Positions 1 through 8,587 are shown, numbered from the stretch's first letter. The stretch is DNA of 64,000 nucleotides from Roseitalea porphyridii (GCF_004331955.1 NZ_CP036532.1:2480001-2544000); one strand, 5' to 3'. Notes: generated by a model from the sequence alone, not told the origin. A program made the numbers and translations.

Positions 1-100
1 CGTGGTTCTCGGTCAGAATGCGGTTGAGCAGCGTCGTCTTCCCGGCGCCCAGATAGCCGGTCAGCACGGTGACGGGCGTCTTGTCGGTGGCCATGTCCAT
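1..100 (-). CDS. G3E-family P-loop GTPase, N-terminus only
   Basis: Only about the first 33 codons are inside the window; the gene continues past base 1. The peptide contains the Walker A loop GYLGAGKTT near residues 14-22, preceded by TVLTG, which is the signature start of the CobW/YjiA/HypB/UreG (G3E) GTPases that serve metallochaperone roles. I chose the ATG at 100 because a GGAAGG motif lies about seven bases upstream; an in-frame ATG at 94 is the alternative. It is on the same strand as the oxidoreductase genes at 219-1384 and may end that operon. The subfamily (CobW, zinc chaperone or other) cannot be told from this fragment. Confidence 0.8.
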   Translation of the reverse strand, partial: MDMATDKTPVTVLTGYLGAGKTTLLNRILTENH

Positions 101-218
101 CAGATGATCCTTCCGGTCTGTTGCGCGCAGATGTGCGCCCCTCGCCGCGATCTTTCAAGCCCGCCGCAACCCGTTGGGCGACCCGGAACCCGGCTTCACC
201 GCCCCGGGGCGCGAAAGC

Positions 219-803
219 TCAGAACGCCGCCATCTTGCGCCGCACGCGGGAAAGGAAGGCGGCGCGGCTGTCCGGCGTCGACACATCCATCAGGTAATGC
301 GCCATGAACACCGTTCTGCAGCGCTTGTGGAACAGGGCCCGCATGCCCCGCGCCAGCGTCCGCCGGCCGGGATGGCCGACGACATGGGTCCACCAGCGCG
401 GCGCCCCGCAGGTGGTCACGATGCCGAGCTTGCGGACATGGGTCATCTTCGGCCGGATCGGGCCCGGTCCGGTCGGGATGTCGAAGGTGATCTCGGGCGT
501 CCAGACCCGATCGAGCCAGCCCTTGAGCATGGCCGGCAGGCCGTACCACCAGGTCGGATAGACGAACACCATCGCCTCGGCCCATTTGAGGTGCTCGGCC
601 TGTTCGGGCATGGGGTGCGGATTGCCCGGCTCGTTGTAGGCGCGCCGCTCGGCGCAGCCCATCACCGGATCAAATCCGATGGCGTAGAGATCGAGAAGCC
701 GCGTTTCGTGCCCCGCCTCGCCCAGCGCTTCGAGCACCGCGTCCCGCAGCGCCGCGCAGAAGCTGTCGGGCACCGGATGGCAGTAGATGACCAGCACGCG
801 CAT
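219..803 (-). CDS. NAD(P)H oxidoreductase, flavodoxin-like fold (KefF/MdaB/NQO1 family)
   Basis: This 194-residue protein belongs to the Flavodoxin_2 family of soluble FMN or FAD quinone and flavin reductases. It starts with a beta strand and phosphate-binding turn (residues 1-16, YCHPVPDSF) and has the family motif YPTWWYGLPAMLKGWLDRV near residues 81-99. Its ATG overlaps the TGA of the upstream paralogue by one base, so the two are translationally coupled. Within this operon it could supply reduced flavin or detoxify quinones; that role is inferred. The substrate is not predictable from sequence. Confidence 0.85.
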   Translation of the reverse strand: MRVLVIYCHPVPDSFCAALRDAVLEALGEAGHETRLLDLYAIGFDPVMGCAERRAYNEPGNPHPMPEQAEHLKWAEAMVFVYPTWWYGLPAMLKGWLDRVWTPEITFDIPTGPGPIRPKMTHVRKLGIVTTCGAPRWWTHVVGHPGRRTLARGMRALFHKRCRTVFMAHYLMDVSTPDSRAAFLSRVRRKMAAF

Positions 804-1384
804 CAGAACGCGTCCATCTCGCGTCCCACCATCTCCATGAACCGTTCGCGGATGCGCGGGGTCGACCGATTCATGTCGTACTGCGCCAGATAGCGCACCG
901 ACGCGCCCGGCCTGACCGTCAGCCGCAGCACCCGCTCGACCAGCTTGCGCGGCGGATCGCCGGCCAGCAGCGCCCGCGTGCGCGAACCGCCATAGGTGGT
1001 GATCACCGCGACCTTGCCGATGTTGTGCAGGCACGGCACCACCCGGCCGTTCTCGATGGTGAAGGACACGCCGGGCAGGAACACCCGGTCGAAGAACCCT
1101 TTCAGGATCGCCGGGTAGCCGAAATTCCAGACCGGGTAGCACAGCACCAGCGCGTCGGCCGCCCGCAGCCGCTCGACGTAAGGGCGCACCGGCTCGATGT
1201 TGGGACCGATCTCGTGATAGCCGCGCCGCTCCTGCGGTGACAGCCGCGGATCGAAATCCTCGGCGTAGAGGTCGCAATCGTCGACCGCGTGCCCGGCCGC
1301 CGCGAGCCGCTCCACGGCGAGCCTGTGCAGCGCGCCGCCGAAGCTCTCCTCGACCGGATGCGCGTGAAGAACCAGAATGCGCAT
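803..1384 (-). CDS. NAD(P)H oxidoreductase, flavodoxin-like fold, tandem paralogue
   Basis: A 193-residue Flavodoxin_2 protein and a clear paralogue of its downstream neighbour. The N-terminal HAHPVEESF turn and the motif YPVWNFGYPAILKGFFDRV near residues 80-98 match the same family positions. The pair probably arose by duplication and may form a heterodimer or act on different substrates. It follows the FAD-linked oxidase gene by 11 bases on the same strand, indicating co-transcription. Family membership is secure; a quinone, nitroaromatic or flavin substrate remains open. Confidence 0.85.
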   Translation of the reverse strand: MRILVLHAHPVEESFGGALHRLAVERLAAAGHAVDDCDLYAEDFDPRLSPQERRGYHEIGPNIEPVRPYVERLRAADALVLCYPVWNFGYPAILKGFFDRVFLPGVSFTIENGRVVPCLHNIGKVAVITTYGGSRTRALLAGDPPRKLVERVLRLTVRPGASVRYLAQYDMNRSTPRIRERFMEMVGREMDAF

Positions 1385-1395
1385 GACCGTCCCCG

Positions 1396-2802
1396 TCAGC
1401 TTGCCTTCTGCAGGCCCTTGAACAGCCAGACCCCACCGGACGCGTAGTCATAGTCGGGGTCGTCCCAGGCGATCATCTTGCCCGGGTTGAGCAGGCCCTT
1501 GGGATCGGCCTCGCGCTTGAAGGCAAGCTGCACCGCGTCGGTCTGCTTCATGCCGCCCTCCTCGAGCGTGTAGCGGTGCGGGTTGAAGATCGGCGCGCCA
1601 GTAGCGCTGAAGATATCCATGATCTCCTCGAGCCGTTCCTCGGTCGAAAAACGCACCATGGGCAGGCCGAAACAGGTCACGTCGCCGTCGAAGCGCACGA
1701 ATTCGAGATGGTCGATCACCTCGCCTTCGAACCGCGTGTGCAGTTCCTCGATCAGCGCAAGCTGGTTCGGGAACGGGTAGAGCACCTGCAGATATGTGAT
1801 CGCAGGATCGACGCGCAGGCCGCGCAGCGTGGTGTGATTCCAGCTCAGCTCGAACGCCGGCGGCAGGCCCTTGAGGTCGTCGGCGCCCAGTTCGGACTGG
1901 TTGAAGGCGATGCGCCCGCCATGGTCGGCGGCGAAGGCGAGGAAGGCGTCGAGCGACTGCGGCGCGACCATCACCAGCACCGTGTTCTCGCCTTCGCGCA
2001 GGAACTTCCGGTGGCGCTTGAAATAGTCGTACGGCGCAGGGGCCGCGACGACGGCGTTCAGCTTGAGCAGGATGCCGTCCTGCCGGCCAAGCTCGTTGCC
2101 GAAACGCGCGGCCTCAAGAAAATCGTCGAAGGCGACGATCACGTCGACCCAGTCATAGGCCGTCGTCAGCGGCATCTCGACCTCGGTGATGATGCCGTTG
2201 GTGCCATAGGCGTGCGTGACCTTGTGCAGGTCCTGCCCGGTCAGTTCGAGCACCCGCGGTTCGGCCTCCATCGTCACCACGCGCAGCCGGATCACGTTGC
2301 CCCAGTCGCGCAGGCCGCCCCAGCGGATCGAGCCGACCCCGCCCGATCCGCCGGCGATGAAGCCGCCGATCGTCGCCGTGTGCGCGGTCGAGGGATGCAT
2401 CCGAAGCTCCTGACCGGAACTGGCTTTCGCCGCCTTGTCGAGTTCGGCGCAGATGACGCCCGGCCCGCACACCACGCGCCCCGGCGCGATCTCACGGATT
2501 TCGTTCATGTCCGCCAGCGACAGCACGACGCCGCCCGACAGCGGCATCGCCTGGCCGTAATTGCCCGTGCCCGTGCCGCGCGGGGTCACCGGCACGTCAT
2601 GGGCGTAACACGCCTTCAGCACGCGGATCAGTTCGTCCTCGTTCTTCGGCGAGACGATCAGATCGCCGGTAACGTGTTCGAGCCGTTCCTTGAGCACGGG
2701 CGAATACCAGTAGAAGTCGCGGCTCTTCTGCTGGACGATCTTCTCGTTGTCCTCGGTCTTGATGCCGTCGATCGCCGCGCGCAGCGCGTCCAGATTGCCC
2801 AT
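1396..2802 (-). CDS. FAD-binding oxidase (GlcD/vanillyl-alcohol oxidase type)
   Basis: A 468-residue FAD-linked oxidase. The PCMH-type FAD domain covers roughly residues 50-215, with PRGTGTGNYGQ and a glycine-rich GGFIAGGSGGVGS segment that bind the dinucleotide. The C-terminal part ends with the usual DPKGLLNPGKM motif. Such enzymes oxidise alpha-hydroxy acids, alcohols or amino sugars and pass electrons to quinone, cytochrome or oxygen. It starts three bases after the deaminase gene stops, so it is in the same operon. The D-lactate/glycolate group is closest in architecture, but the genomic context suggests a nitrogen-compound substrate (inference). Confidence 0.8.
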   Translation of the reverse strand: MGNLDALRAAIDGIKTEDNEKIVQQKSRDFYWYSPVLKERLEHVTGDLIVSPKNEDELIRVLKACYAHDVPVTPRGTGTGNYGQAMPLSGGVVLSLADMNEIREIAPGRVVCGPGVICAELDKAAKASSGQELRMHPSTAHTATIGGFIAGGSGGVGSIRWGGLRDWGNVIRLRVVTMEAEPRVLELTGQDLHKVTHAYGTNGIITEVEMPLTTAYDWVDVIVAFDDFLEAARFGNELGRQDGILLKLNAVVAAPAPYDYFKRHRKFLREGENTVLVMVAPQSLDAFLAFAADHGGRIAFNQSELGADDLKGLPPAFELSWNHTTLRGLRVDPAITYLQVLYPFPNQLALIEELHTRFEGEVIDHLEFVRFDGDVTCFGLPMVRFSTEERLEEIMDIFSATGAPIFNPHRYTLEEGGMKQTDAVQLAFKREADPKGLLNPGKMIAWDDPDYDYASGGVWLFKGLQKAS

Positions 2803-2805
2803 GGC

Positions 2806-4119
2806 TCACTCCATCAGGTGGTCGAGTTCTTCGTAGGCGGGAACCGTCCGCTCGATCAATGCGCCGTCGCGGATAACGATCCGGTTCGCCTCGGGCCGCG
2901 ACAGGAGTTCGGTCCACGACCGGCCCTCGAAGACGATCAGATCGGCCCGCTGGCCGACCGCGAGCCGGCCGCTGCCGGCCTCGAGCCCCATCGCGGCGGC
3001 GGGATTGGCGAAGACCGTCTTCGGCCAGTCGCTGACCGGATGGTCGAAATGGCAGATGCGCGTCGCCATCCGGTAGACCTCCAGCATGTCGAGATCGCCA
3101 TAGGCGTAGAACGGATCGCGCGTGTTGTCGGAAGCAACCGCGACATTGATGCCGCGCGCGGCCATCTCGTGCAAAAGCGTCACCCCGCGCCAGCGCGGTG
3201 TGGTCGCGTTGGTGCGACGATCCTGCAGGTAGAGATTGCACAGCGGCAGCGAGACGATCGAGATGTCCCGGGCCGCCACCTTGTCGAGCGTTGCCAGAAC
3301 CTCGGCGTCGGGCTGGCGGGCCAGCGAGCAGCAATGGCCGACGAGGATCGGGCCGCCGAAATCATGCCGCTGCGCCGCCTCGGCGATATGGCGCAGGGAG
3401 CGGGCGTTCACATCGTCGGTCTCGTCGGCATGGAAATCGAGCGCGAGGCCGTGCTCGATCGCGGCCGCGAACATCCGGTCAAGGAGTTCGTCGAGATCGG
3501 GCACCATGTAGGTGACCGCCCCCAGCACGCCTCCCGCCCCGGCGACGCGCTCGACCAGCGTTGCGAACCAGGCTTCATCGCGCACCGCCTCGATGCCGAC
3601 AAGACACACGCCCTGAAGGTCGATCCGGCCGGCCCAGCGCTCCCGCATGGCTTCGAACACCGGCCAGGAGATCGTCTCCTGTGGCGCGATCGAATCGAGA
3701 TGCGTGCGGATCGCGCGGGTACCGTGCGCGTAGGCGCATCTGAGCGCAAACTCCATGCGCGCCTCGACGTCGTCGGCCGACCAGTTGGCGGCACGGTCGG
3801 TATCGACGGCTTCGAGCGCCCCCGCGAACGTGCCGTCGGGGTTGGGCCGGCGCGGCCAGACATGGCCCTTGTCCAGATGCGTGTGACAGTCGATGAAGCA
3901 GGGCGTGACGATCCGCCCGCGCAGATCGTTGCCGGCGCGCCCGTCATCGGCAGCCGCAGGGCGGATGGCGGCGATGCGCCCGCCGGAGACCTCGACATCG
4001 TAGAGCCCGAAACCGTCCGCATCGTGCCGCGCGCGCGTCTCGGCCAGCCATGATGCATGGAGGCGGGCACGGGTCAGCGTGAAGCCGGAGGCCGGTGTCG
4101 CCAGAACTTGCGCGGGCAT
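2806..4119 (-). CDS. Cytosine-deaminase-like amidohydrolase
   Basis: A 437-residue zinc or iron amidohydrolase of the CodA group. Metal-ligand candidates are all present: H79 and H81 (CHTHLDKGH), H230 and E233 (FHADETDD), H262 (GHCCSL) and D331 (SDNTRDPF). This set matches E. coli cytosine deaminase. The family also includes isoguanine and creatinine deaminases, so the ring substrate is uncertain. The stop of the ABC permease gene directly abuts the ATG, which places the enzyme in the transporter operon; the transporter may import its substrate (inference). Confidence 0.85.
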   Translation of the reverse strand: MPAQVLATPASGFTLTRARLHASWLAETRARHDADGFGLYDVEVSGGRIAAIRPAAADDGRAGNDLRGRIVTPCFIDCHTHLDKGHVWPRRPNPDGTFAGALEAVDTDRAANWSADDVEARMEFALRCAYAHGTRAIRTHLDSIAPQETISWPVFEAMRERWAGRIDLQGVCLVGIEAVRDEAWFATLVERVAGAGGVLGAVTYMVPDLDELLDRMFAAAIEHGLALDFHADETDDVNARSLRHIAEAAQRHDFGGPILVGHCCSLARQPDAEVLATLDKVAARDISIVSLPLCNLYLQDRRTNATTPRWRGVTLLHEMAARGINVAVASDNTRDPFYAYGDLDMLEVYRMATRICHFDHPVSDWPKTVFANPAAAMGLEAGSGRLAVGQRADLIVFEGRSWTELLSRPEANRIVIRDGALIERTVPAYEELDHLME

Positions 4120-4992
4120 CTAGTGCTCCCCGACGAGCGCGCTTTCGTGCCAGCGGCGCAGGATGCGGTTCGACAGCCAGCTCAGCGCCAGGAAGATCAC
4201 GATGCCGGTAAACGAGATCAGGATCAGCGCGGCGAACAGACGCGGCGCGTTCAGCCGGTAGCCGGCCTCGATGATGCGGCTTGCGAGCCCGGTCGACTGG
4301 CCGGCCGAACCGGCCACGAACTCGGCGACGACGGCGCCGATCAGCGCAAGCCCGCCGGCGATCTTCAGCCCGCCCAGGAAATAGGGCATCGAGGCCGGCA
4401 GCCGCAGGTGCCAAAGCGTCTGCCAGCGGCTCGCGCCGTTCATCTTGAACAGGTCGAGCAGGTTGCGGTCGACCGAATTGAGCCCGAGCGTGGTGTTCGA
4501 CAGGATCGGGAAGAAGGCGACGATCCAGGCGCACAGCAGCAGCTTGGCCGTCTGGTTCTCCACATAGATGTTGATCAGCGGGAAGATCGCGACGATCGGC
4601 GTGACCTGCAGGATCACCGCGAACGGAAAAAAGCTCATCTCGACCCATTTGGACTGGGTGAAGAGCACCGCCAGCCCCACCCCGCCGAGGACCGCCAGCA
4701 GCAGCGACAGGAAGGTGATCTTCAGCGTCACCCACAGCGAGGAGAACAGGAGCGGCGCGTCGGCGACAAGCGTCTCAAGCACGACGCCCGGCCGCGGCAG
4801 GATGAAGTGCGGAATGTCGTTCCACACGCAGATCCGGTCCCACAGCCAGATCGCCGTGACCATGATCAGCAAGGGCAGCGCCCAGCGGCCGATCCGCTCA
4901 AAGCGCCGCTGCCGCTGCCGCGCCAGTTCCTCGGCATCGGCCCGTTCGAGCGGCGCCGGCCTGCGTTCCGCCCCCGCTTCAATGGTGGACAT
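4120..4992 (-). CDS. ABC transporter permease, SsuC/TauC/ThiX-like
   Basis: A 290-residue inner-membrane permease with about six hydrophobic segments and the BPD_transp_1 coupling region (around NRNLLDLFKMNGASRWQTLW). It forms the channel of the NMT1/THI5-type importer encoded here. I chose the ATG at 4992 over an earlier in-frame codon because GGGGAGGG lies five bases upstream; the gene then overlaps the ATPase gene by 14 bases. This permease family carries sulfonates, nitrate, bicarbonate or thiamine-pyrimidine precursors. The adjacent deaminase points to a pyrimidine-like substrate, which is an inference. Confidence 0.85.
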   Translation of the reverse strand: MSTIEAGAERRPAPLERADAEELARQRQRRFERIGRWALPLLIMVTAIWLWDRICVWNDIPHFILPRPGVVLETLVADAPLLFSSLWVTLKITFLSLLLAVLGGVGLAVLFTQSKWVEMSFFPFAVILQVTPIVAIFPLINIYVENQTAKLLLCAWIVAFFPILSNTTLGLNSVDRNLLDLFKMNGASRWQTLWHLRLPASMPYFLGGLKIAGGLALIGAVVAEFVAGSAGQSTGLASRIIEAGYRLNAPRLFAALILISFTGIVIFLALSWLSNRILRRWHESALVGEH

Positions 4993-5794
4993 CGGCACCC
5001 TCCCCGGCCTCAACGCCCATCGCCGCCCGCAGCATGGCCGAGGCCTTGCGGATCAGGTGAGTGTAGCGATCGGACGTGCGGAACGCCTCGTCGCGGGGAT
5101 AGGGCGCGTCGACCTCCATCTCGTCGAAGACCTGGCCCGGCTTGGCCGACATCACGATCAGCCGGTTGGACAGGAACACGCTCTCGAACACCGAATGGGT
5201 CACGAAGATGACCGTGAAGCGCTCGGCTTCCCACAGTTCGAGCAGGTCGTTGTTGAGCCTGGATCGCGTGATCTCGTCGAGCGCGGCGAACGGCTCGTCC
5301 ATAAGCAGGACGCGCGGCCGCGTCACCAGCGCCCGGGCGATCGAGGTCCGCATCTTCATGCCGCCCGACAGTTCGCGCGGCACCGCGTCCTCGAACCCGG
5401 TCAGGTGCACCTGCTCGAGCACGGCGGCGATCCGCTCGCGCGCCGCATCGCGCGCCACACCCTGCAACCTCAGCGGCAGCCAGACATTGTCGAACACGCT
5501 GGCCCACGGCATCAGCGTCGGTTCCTGGAAGACGAACCCGATATCGGCCTTGCCCATCGGCGGTCCGCGCCAGTCGATCAGCCCGGAACTGGGCGTCGAA
5601 AGCCCCGCGATCAGTCTCAGCGCGGTCGACTTGCCGCAGCCGGACGGGCCCAGCAGCGACAGGAAATCCCCCTGCCTGATCGTCATGTCGACGTCGCGCA
5701 GCGCAACGACATCGTTGCCGAATGTCTTGCCGACCGCGCGCAGCACCAGTTGCGGCGCGCCGGTCCGTTGCGTCTCAGGAAGGGCCGCGCTCAC
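4979..5794 (-). CDS. ABC transporter ATP-binding protein, SsuB/TauB-like
   Basis: A 271-residue ATPase. Visible motifs are Walker A GPSGCGKST, Q-loop FVFQEPTLMPW, signature LSGGM, Walker B LLMDEPFAALDE and switch histidine in VTHSVFE. These define the nitrate/sulfonate/taurine importer class. It sits between the binding protein (18-base gap upstream) and the permease (14-base overlap downstream), so the three form one transport unit. The C-terminal 40 residues are acidic and variable, as is usual in this class. Confidence 0.9.
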   Translation of the reverse strand: MSAALPETQRTGAPQLVLRAVGKTFGNDVVALRDVDMTIRQGDFLSLLGPSGCGKSTALRLIAGLSTPSSGLIDWRGPPMGKADIGFVFQEPTLMPWASVFDNVWLPLRLQGVARDAARERIAAVLEQVHLTGFEDAVPRELSGGMKMRTSIARALVTRPRVLLMDEPFAALDEITRSRLNNDLLELWEAERFTVIFVTHSVFESVFLSNRLIVMSAKPGQVFDEMEVDAPYPRDEAFRTSDRYTHLIRKASAMLRAAMGVEAGEGADVHH

Positions 5795-5812
5795 CGCGCG
5801 CCGCCCCTGTCA

Positions 5813-6802
5813 CTACTGCTTGAGGTCAAGCCCCAACCCCTGGTTCACATAGTCGAGCGTGTAGGCCTTGGAGATGTCGAGCCCTTCGGAGGCGACACCG
5901 GCGGCGACCATCTTGTCATAGAAGCTCTGGATTCGCTCGGCCGTCATCCCGCCGATGCCCAGTTCCTCGGTGTCGCCGGAATCGACGATGCCATACTCCT
6001 TGAGCTTGTTGATCGAAAAGGCGATCTGCTCGTCGGTCATGTCGGGATTGTCGGCCTGGATCAACTCGTTGGCGGCGCTGTTGTCGCCATAAAGGTAGTT
6101 GTACCAGCCAAGGATCGAGCCCTCCACGAAGCATTTGACCGCCTCGGGCCGCTCGTCGATCGTCTCCTGCATCACCTCGATCGTCGTCGAATAGGTGTCG
6201 AAACCGTAGTCGGCGACGAGGAACAGGTTCGGCACGAAGCCGCCCTCGCGCTCGACCGCGAACGGCTCGGAAGTGATGTAGCCCTGTTGCACCGAACGCG
6301 GATTGGCGATGAACGGCGCGGGGTTGAATGTGTAGGGCACGCGCTTGGAGGCGTCGAAGCCGAACTCGGTGATCATCCACTGATAATAGCTCTGGAAGCC
6401 CTGATCGCCCAAAATGAACTCCTCGGCCTCCTTCAGGCTCTCCCACGTGTCGAGGCCCTGGTCGGGGTGGGTCATCAGGACCTGCGGCTCCTTCTGGAAC
6501 GAGGCCGCAACGACCACCACCGGAATGTCCTGCTCGACCGCCGAGAACGCCTCGAGCAGATTGCCGCCCATGTGCGCGTCGATCCGCCCGGCCAGCATCA
6601 GGGCCCGGTTGTTGACCTGCGGGCCGCCCTGCTGGATTTCCACCTCGAGCCCGCATGCCTCATAGGTGCCGTCGGCGACCGACTGGTAGAAGCCGCCATG
6701 CTCGGGCTGCGCCAGCCAGTTGGTGCCGAATATGAACGGTTCGGCGTGCGCGCCGGCGGCGGGAAGGACCATCATGGTGGAGGCCAGAAGGATGCGTTTC
6801 AT
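5813..6802 (-). CDS. ABC substrate-binding protein, NMT1/THI5-like
   Basis: A periplasmic binding protein of 329 residues from the chosen start. A typical signal peptide (MKRILLAS to AHA, about 20 residues) is followed by FGTNWLAQPEHGGFYQSV, the opening of the NMT1/THI5 and SsuA families. The ATG at 6802 is preferred over a GTG at 6811 because GAGGTG lies six bases upstream. It is the first gene of the operon. Known family ligands include hydroxymethylpyrimidine-type thiamine precursors, riboflavin, nitrate and sulfonates. Ligand identity is not decided by sequence. Confidence 0.87.
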   Translation of the reverse strand: MKRILLASTMMVLPAAGAHAEPFIFGTNWLAQPEHGGFYQSVADGTYEACGLEVEIQQGGPQVNNRALMLAGRIDAHMGGNLLEAFSAVEQDIPVVVVAASFQKEPQVLMTHPDQGLDTWESLKEAEEFILGDQGFQSYYQWMITEFGFDASKRVPYTFNPAPFIANPRSVQQGYITSEPFAVEREGGFVPNLFLVADYGFDTYSTTIEVMQETIDERPEAVKCFVEGSILGWYNYLYGDNSAANELIQADNPDMTDEQIAFSINKLKEYGIVDSGDTEELGIGGMTAERIQSFYDKMVAAGVASEGLDISKAYTLDYVNQGLGLDLKQ

Positions 6803-6850
6803 CGATGACACCTCGTCAGTTTCGCCGGCCGGTTGCCGCCGGCCTCATGG

Positions 6851-6866
6851 TTGACCGATATGGTCC
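6851..6866. promoter_or_regulatory. Possible operator in the divergent transporter/RidA intergenic region
   Basis: TTGACC at 6851-6856 faces GGTC at 6862-6865, giving an inverted repeat with a five-base centre. It lies between the divergent binding-protein and RidA-like genes. The half-site resembles that of the pyrimidine regulator RutR, but the spacing is one base longer than the RutR consensus as I recall it. Weak evidence. Confidence 0.25.
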
Positions 6867-6975
6867 GTGATGCAAGCGACGTGCCATTAGACGGCCGCGA
6901 CGATCTTACCGCCGCGCCGGCTTGCCAACCGGTCCGGCTTTTGCATGATCGCACGCGACCCGGATCGGATATGCC

Positions 6976-7377
6976 ATGCTCGTTCATCACACGCCCGCGA
7001 CCATCCACCCGCCCTTCGCCCGCTACAGCCATGCCGTCGAGGTGCCGCCCGGCGCTCGCCTCCTGTTCTGCTCGGGCCAGCTCGGCATCGCGCCGGACGC
7101 CGACATCCCCGCCGGCACCGAGGCGCAGACCCGGCTTTGCTTCGCCAACATTGACGCGATCCTCGGCGACGCCGGCATGGGGTTCGAGCACATCGTGCGC
7201 ATCAATGCCTTCGTCACCGGTCGCGAGCATCTGGCGCCTTATATGAAGGTCCGCGACGAGCTGTTTGGCGAAAGCCCGCCGGCCTCGACGCTGATGATCG
7301 TGTCGGGCTTTGCGCGCGAGGCATTCACCGTCGAGATCGAGGCGATCGCCGCCGCGCCGGCCGGAGATGCATCATGA
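6976..7377 (+). CDS. RidA/YjgF/RutC-family protein
   Basis: A 133-residue Rid-superfamily protein. RidA members hydrolyse reactive enamine and imine intermediates, and RutC acts in pyrimidine degradation. It shows LFCSGQLG near residue 30, the central IVRINAFVTG and a C-terminal FTVEIEAIA. The arginine that is catalytic in E. coli RidA seems not to align exactly: the nearest Arg, in GFAREAF, is closer to VEIEA than usual, so imine deaminase activity is not assured. It overlaps the next gene by four bases (ATGA), so the two are coupled. It heads the plus-strand operon leading into urease. Confidence 0.82.
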   Translation: MLVHHTPATIHPPFARYSHAVEVPPGARLLFCSGQLGIAPDADIPAGTEAQTRLCFANIDAILGDAGMGFEHIVRINAFVTGREHLAPYMKVRDELFGESPPASTLMIVSGFAREAFTVEIEAIAAAPAGDAS

Positions 7378-8171
7378 CCCGCAGGCGCTGGTGGGGCGAC
7401 TTCACCGCCCGGCAGTTCGAGAACCTCGATCCCGAGGCGACCATCGCCGTGCTGCCGGTCGCGGCGACCGAGCAGCACGGGCCGCACCTGCCCGTCGCCA
7501 CCGATTATGCGATCATGGAAGGCATGCTGGAAACGCTGTTCCCCCTGCTGCCGGCCGAACTCGATGTGCGCTTCCTGCCGATCCAGTGCGTCGGCAAGTC
7601 CAACGAGCATATCCGCGTTCCGGGCACGCTGACCATCGGCGCCACCACGCTGATCGACCATTGGAGTGACCTTGGCGATTCGATCGCCCGCGCCGGCATC
7701 CGCAAGCTGGTCTTCCTCAACTCGCATGGCGGCAACGAGGAGATCATGGGCATCGTCGCCCGCGAGATGCGCGTGCGCCACGACATGCTGGCGATCAAGA
7801 CGAGCTGGATGCGCTTCGGCCTGCCCGAGGGGCTCTATTCGGAGACCGAGCGCCAATTCGGCATCCATGGCGGCGATGTCGAGACCTCGCTGATGCTGCA
7901 TTTCCGCCCCGAGACGGTCGACCTCAAGCGGGTCATGGACTTCCCATCGACCACCGTCGACGCGCGGGCCAGGTTCGGCCATATCGCGCCGCAGGGCACC
8001 CACGCCTGGGCCTGGATCGCCGGCGATCTCAATCCCGAGGGCGTGGTCGGCGAGGCCGGCCGGGCGAGCGCGGAAAAAGGCGAGGCGACGGCCCGCTACC
8101 AGGCCGAGGGCATGGCCGCGCTGCTCGGCGAAGTGCGCGAAGCCTCGCTGGCGGACTGGCTTGGCGGCTGA
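7374..8171 (+). CDS. Creatininase-family amidohydrolase
   Basis: A 265-residue member of the creatininase family (PF02633). The metal-binding motif TEQHGPHLPVATD is near residues 32-44, followed by LNSHGGNE and GIHGGDVETSLMLH, which supply the remaining ligands. The family opens cyclic amides (creatinine) or removes formyl groups from ring-opened purine-like intermediates. Its placement between a RidA-like gene and ureA suggests an amide-cleaving step upstream of ammonia or urea release (inference). Creatinine itself is only one possible substrate. A 113-base gap separates it from ureA. Confidence 0.85.
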   Translation: MTRRRWWGDFTARQFENLDPEATIAVLPVAATEQHGPHLPVATDYAIMEGMLETLFPLLPAELDVRFLPIQCVGKSNEHIRVPGTLTIGATTLIDHWSDLGDSIARAGIRKLVFLNSHGGNEEIMGIVAREMRVRHDMLAIKTSWMRFGLPEGLYSETERQFGIHGGDVETSLMLHFRPETVDLKRVMDFPSTTVDARARFGHIAPQGTHAWAWIAGDLNPEGVVGEAGRASAEKGEATARYQAEGMAALLGEVREASLADWLGG

Positions 8172-8284
8172 CCAAACGCACGGCAGATGACGCCCAAAAT
8201 TTGAGCAGTGCCGCATCGCTTTGCAGCCTTCCCCGGCGCGGTTTTCGGTTCTAGCATGGGTGAAAACGACGATCGGGGAAGCGC

Positions 8285-8587
8285 ATGCAACTGACGCCGC
8301 GCGAAAAGGACAAGCTTCTGGTGGCGATGGCCGCCGAGGTGGCGCGCAAGCGGCTGGCGCGCGGCGTGAAACTCAACCATCCCGAAGCGATCGCGCTGAT
8401 CACCGAGTTCGTCGTCGAGGGCGCCCGCGACGGCCGAACCGTCGCCGACCTGATGGACGCCGGCGCTCATGTGATCACCCGCGAACAGGTCATGGAGGGC
8501 GTGCCCGAGATGATTCACGACATCCAGGTCGAGGCGACCTTTCCCGACGGCACCAAGCTGGTGACCGTGCACGAGCCGATCAGGTGA
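8285..8587 (+). CDS. ureA: Urease subunit gamma
   Basis: A 100-residue protein, the exact usual length of UreA. It starts [13 protein letters not shown] and contains VKLNHPEA and the conserved end region [17 protein letters not shown]. UreA, UreB and UreC form the nickel urease that splits urea to ammonia and carbamate in the cytoplasm. GGGGAAG lies four bases upstream of the ATG. In most bacteria ureD precedes or accompanies ureA; here the upstream gene is the creatininase-family gene instead. Confidence 0.97.
   Translation: MQLTPREKDKLLVAMAAEVARKRLARGVKLNHPEAIALITEFVVEGARDGRTVADLMDAGAHVITREQVMEGVPEMIHDIQVEATFPDGTKLVTVHEPIR

Noticed and set aside
1-100. Naming the partial GTPase cobW
   Set aside because: Only the P-loop end is visible; CobW cannot be told from other G3E members.
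1576-4053. An 825-codon open frame on the plus strand
   Set aside because: It is antisense to the oxidase and deaminase genes, rich in Arg, His and Asp, and has no recognisable domain; it is a high-G+C shadow frame.
4568-6808. A 746-codon open frame on the plus strand
   Set aside because: It is antisense to the ABC transporter genes, whose motifs are unmistakable.
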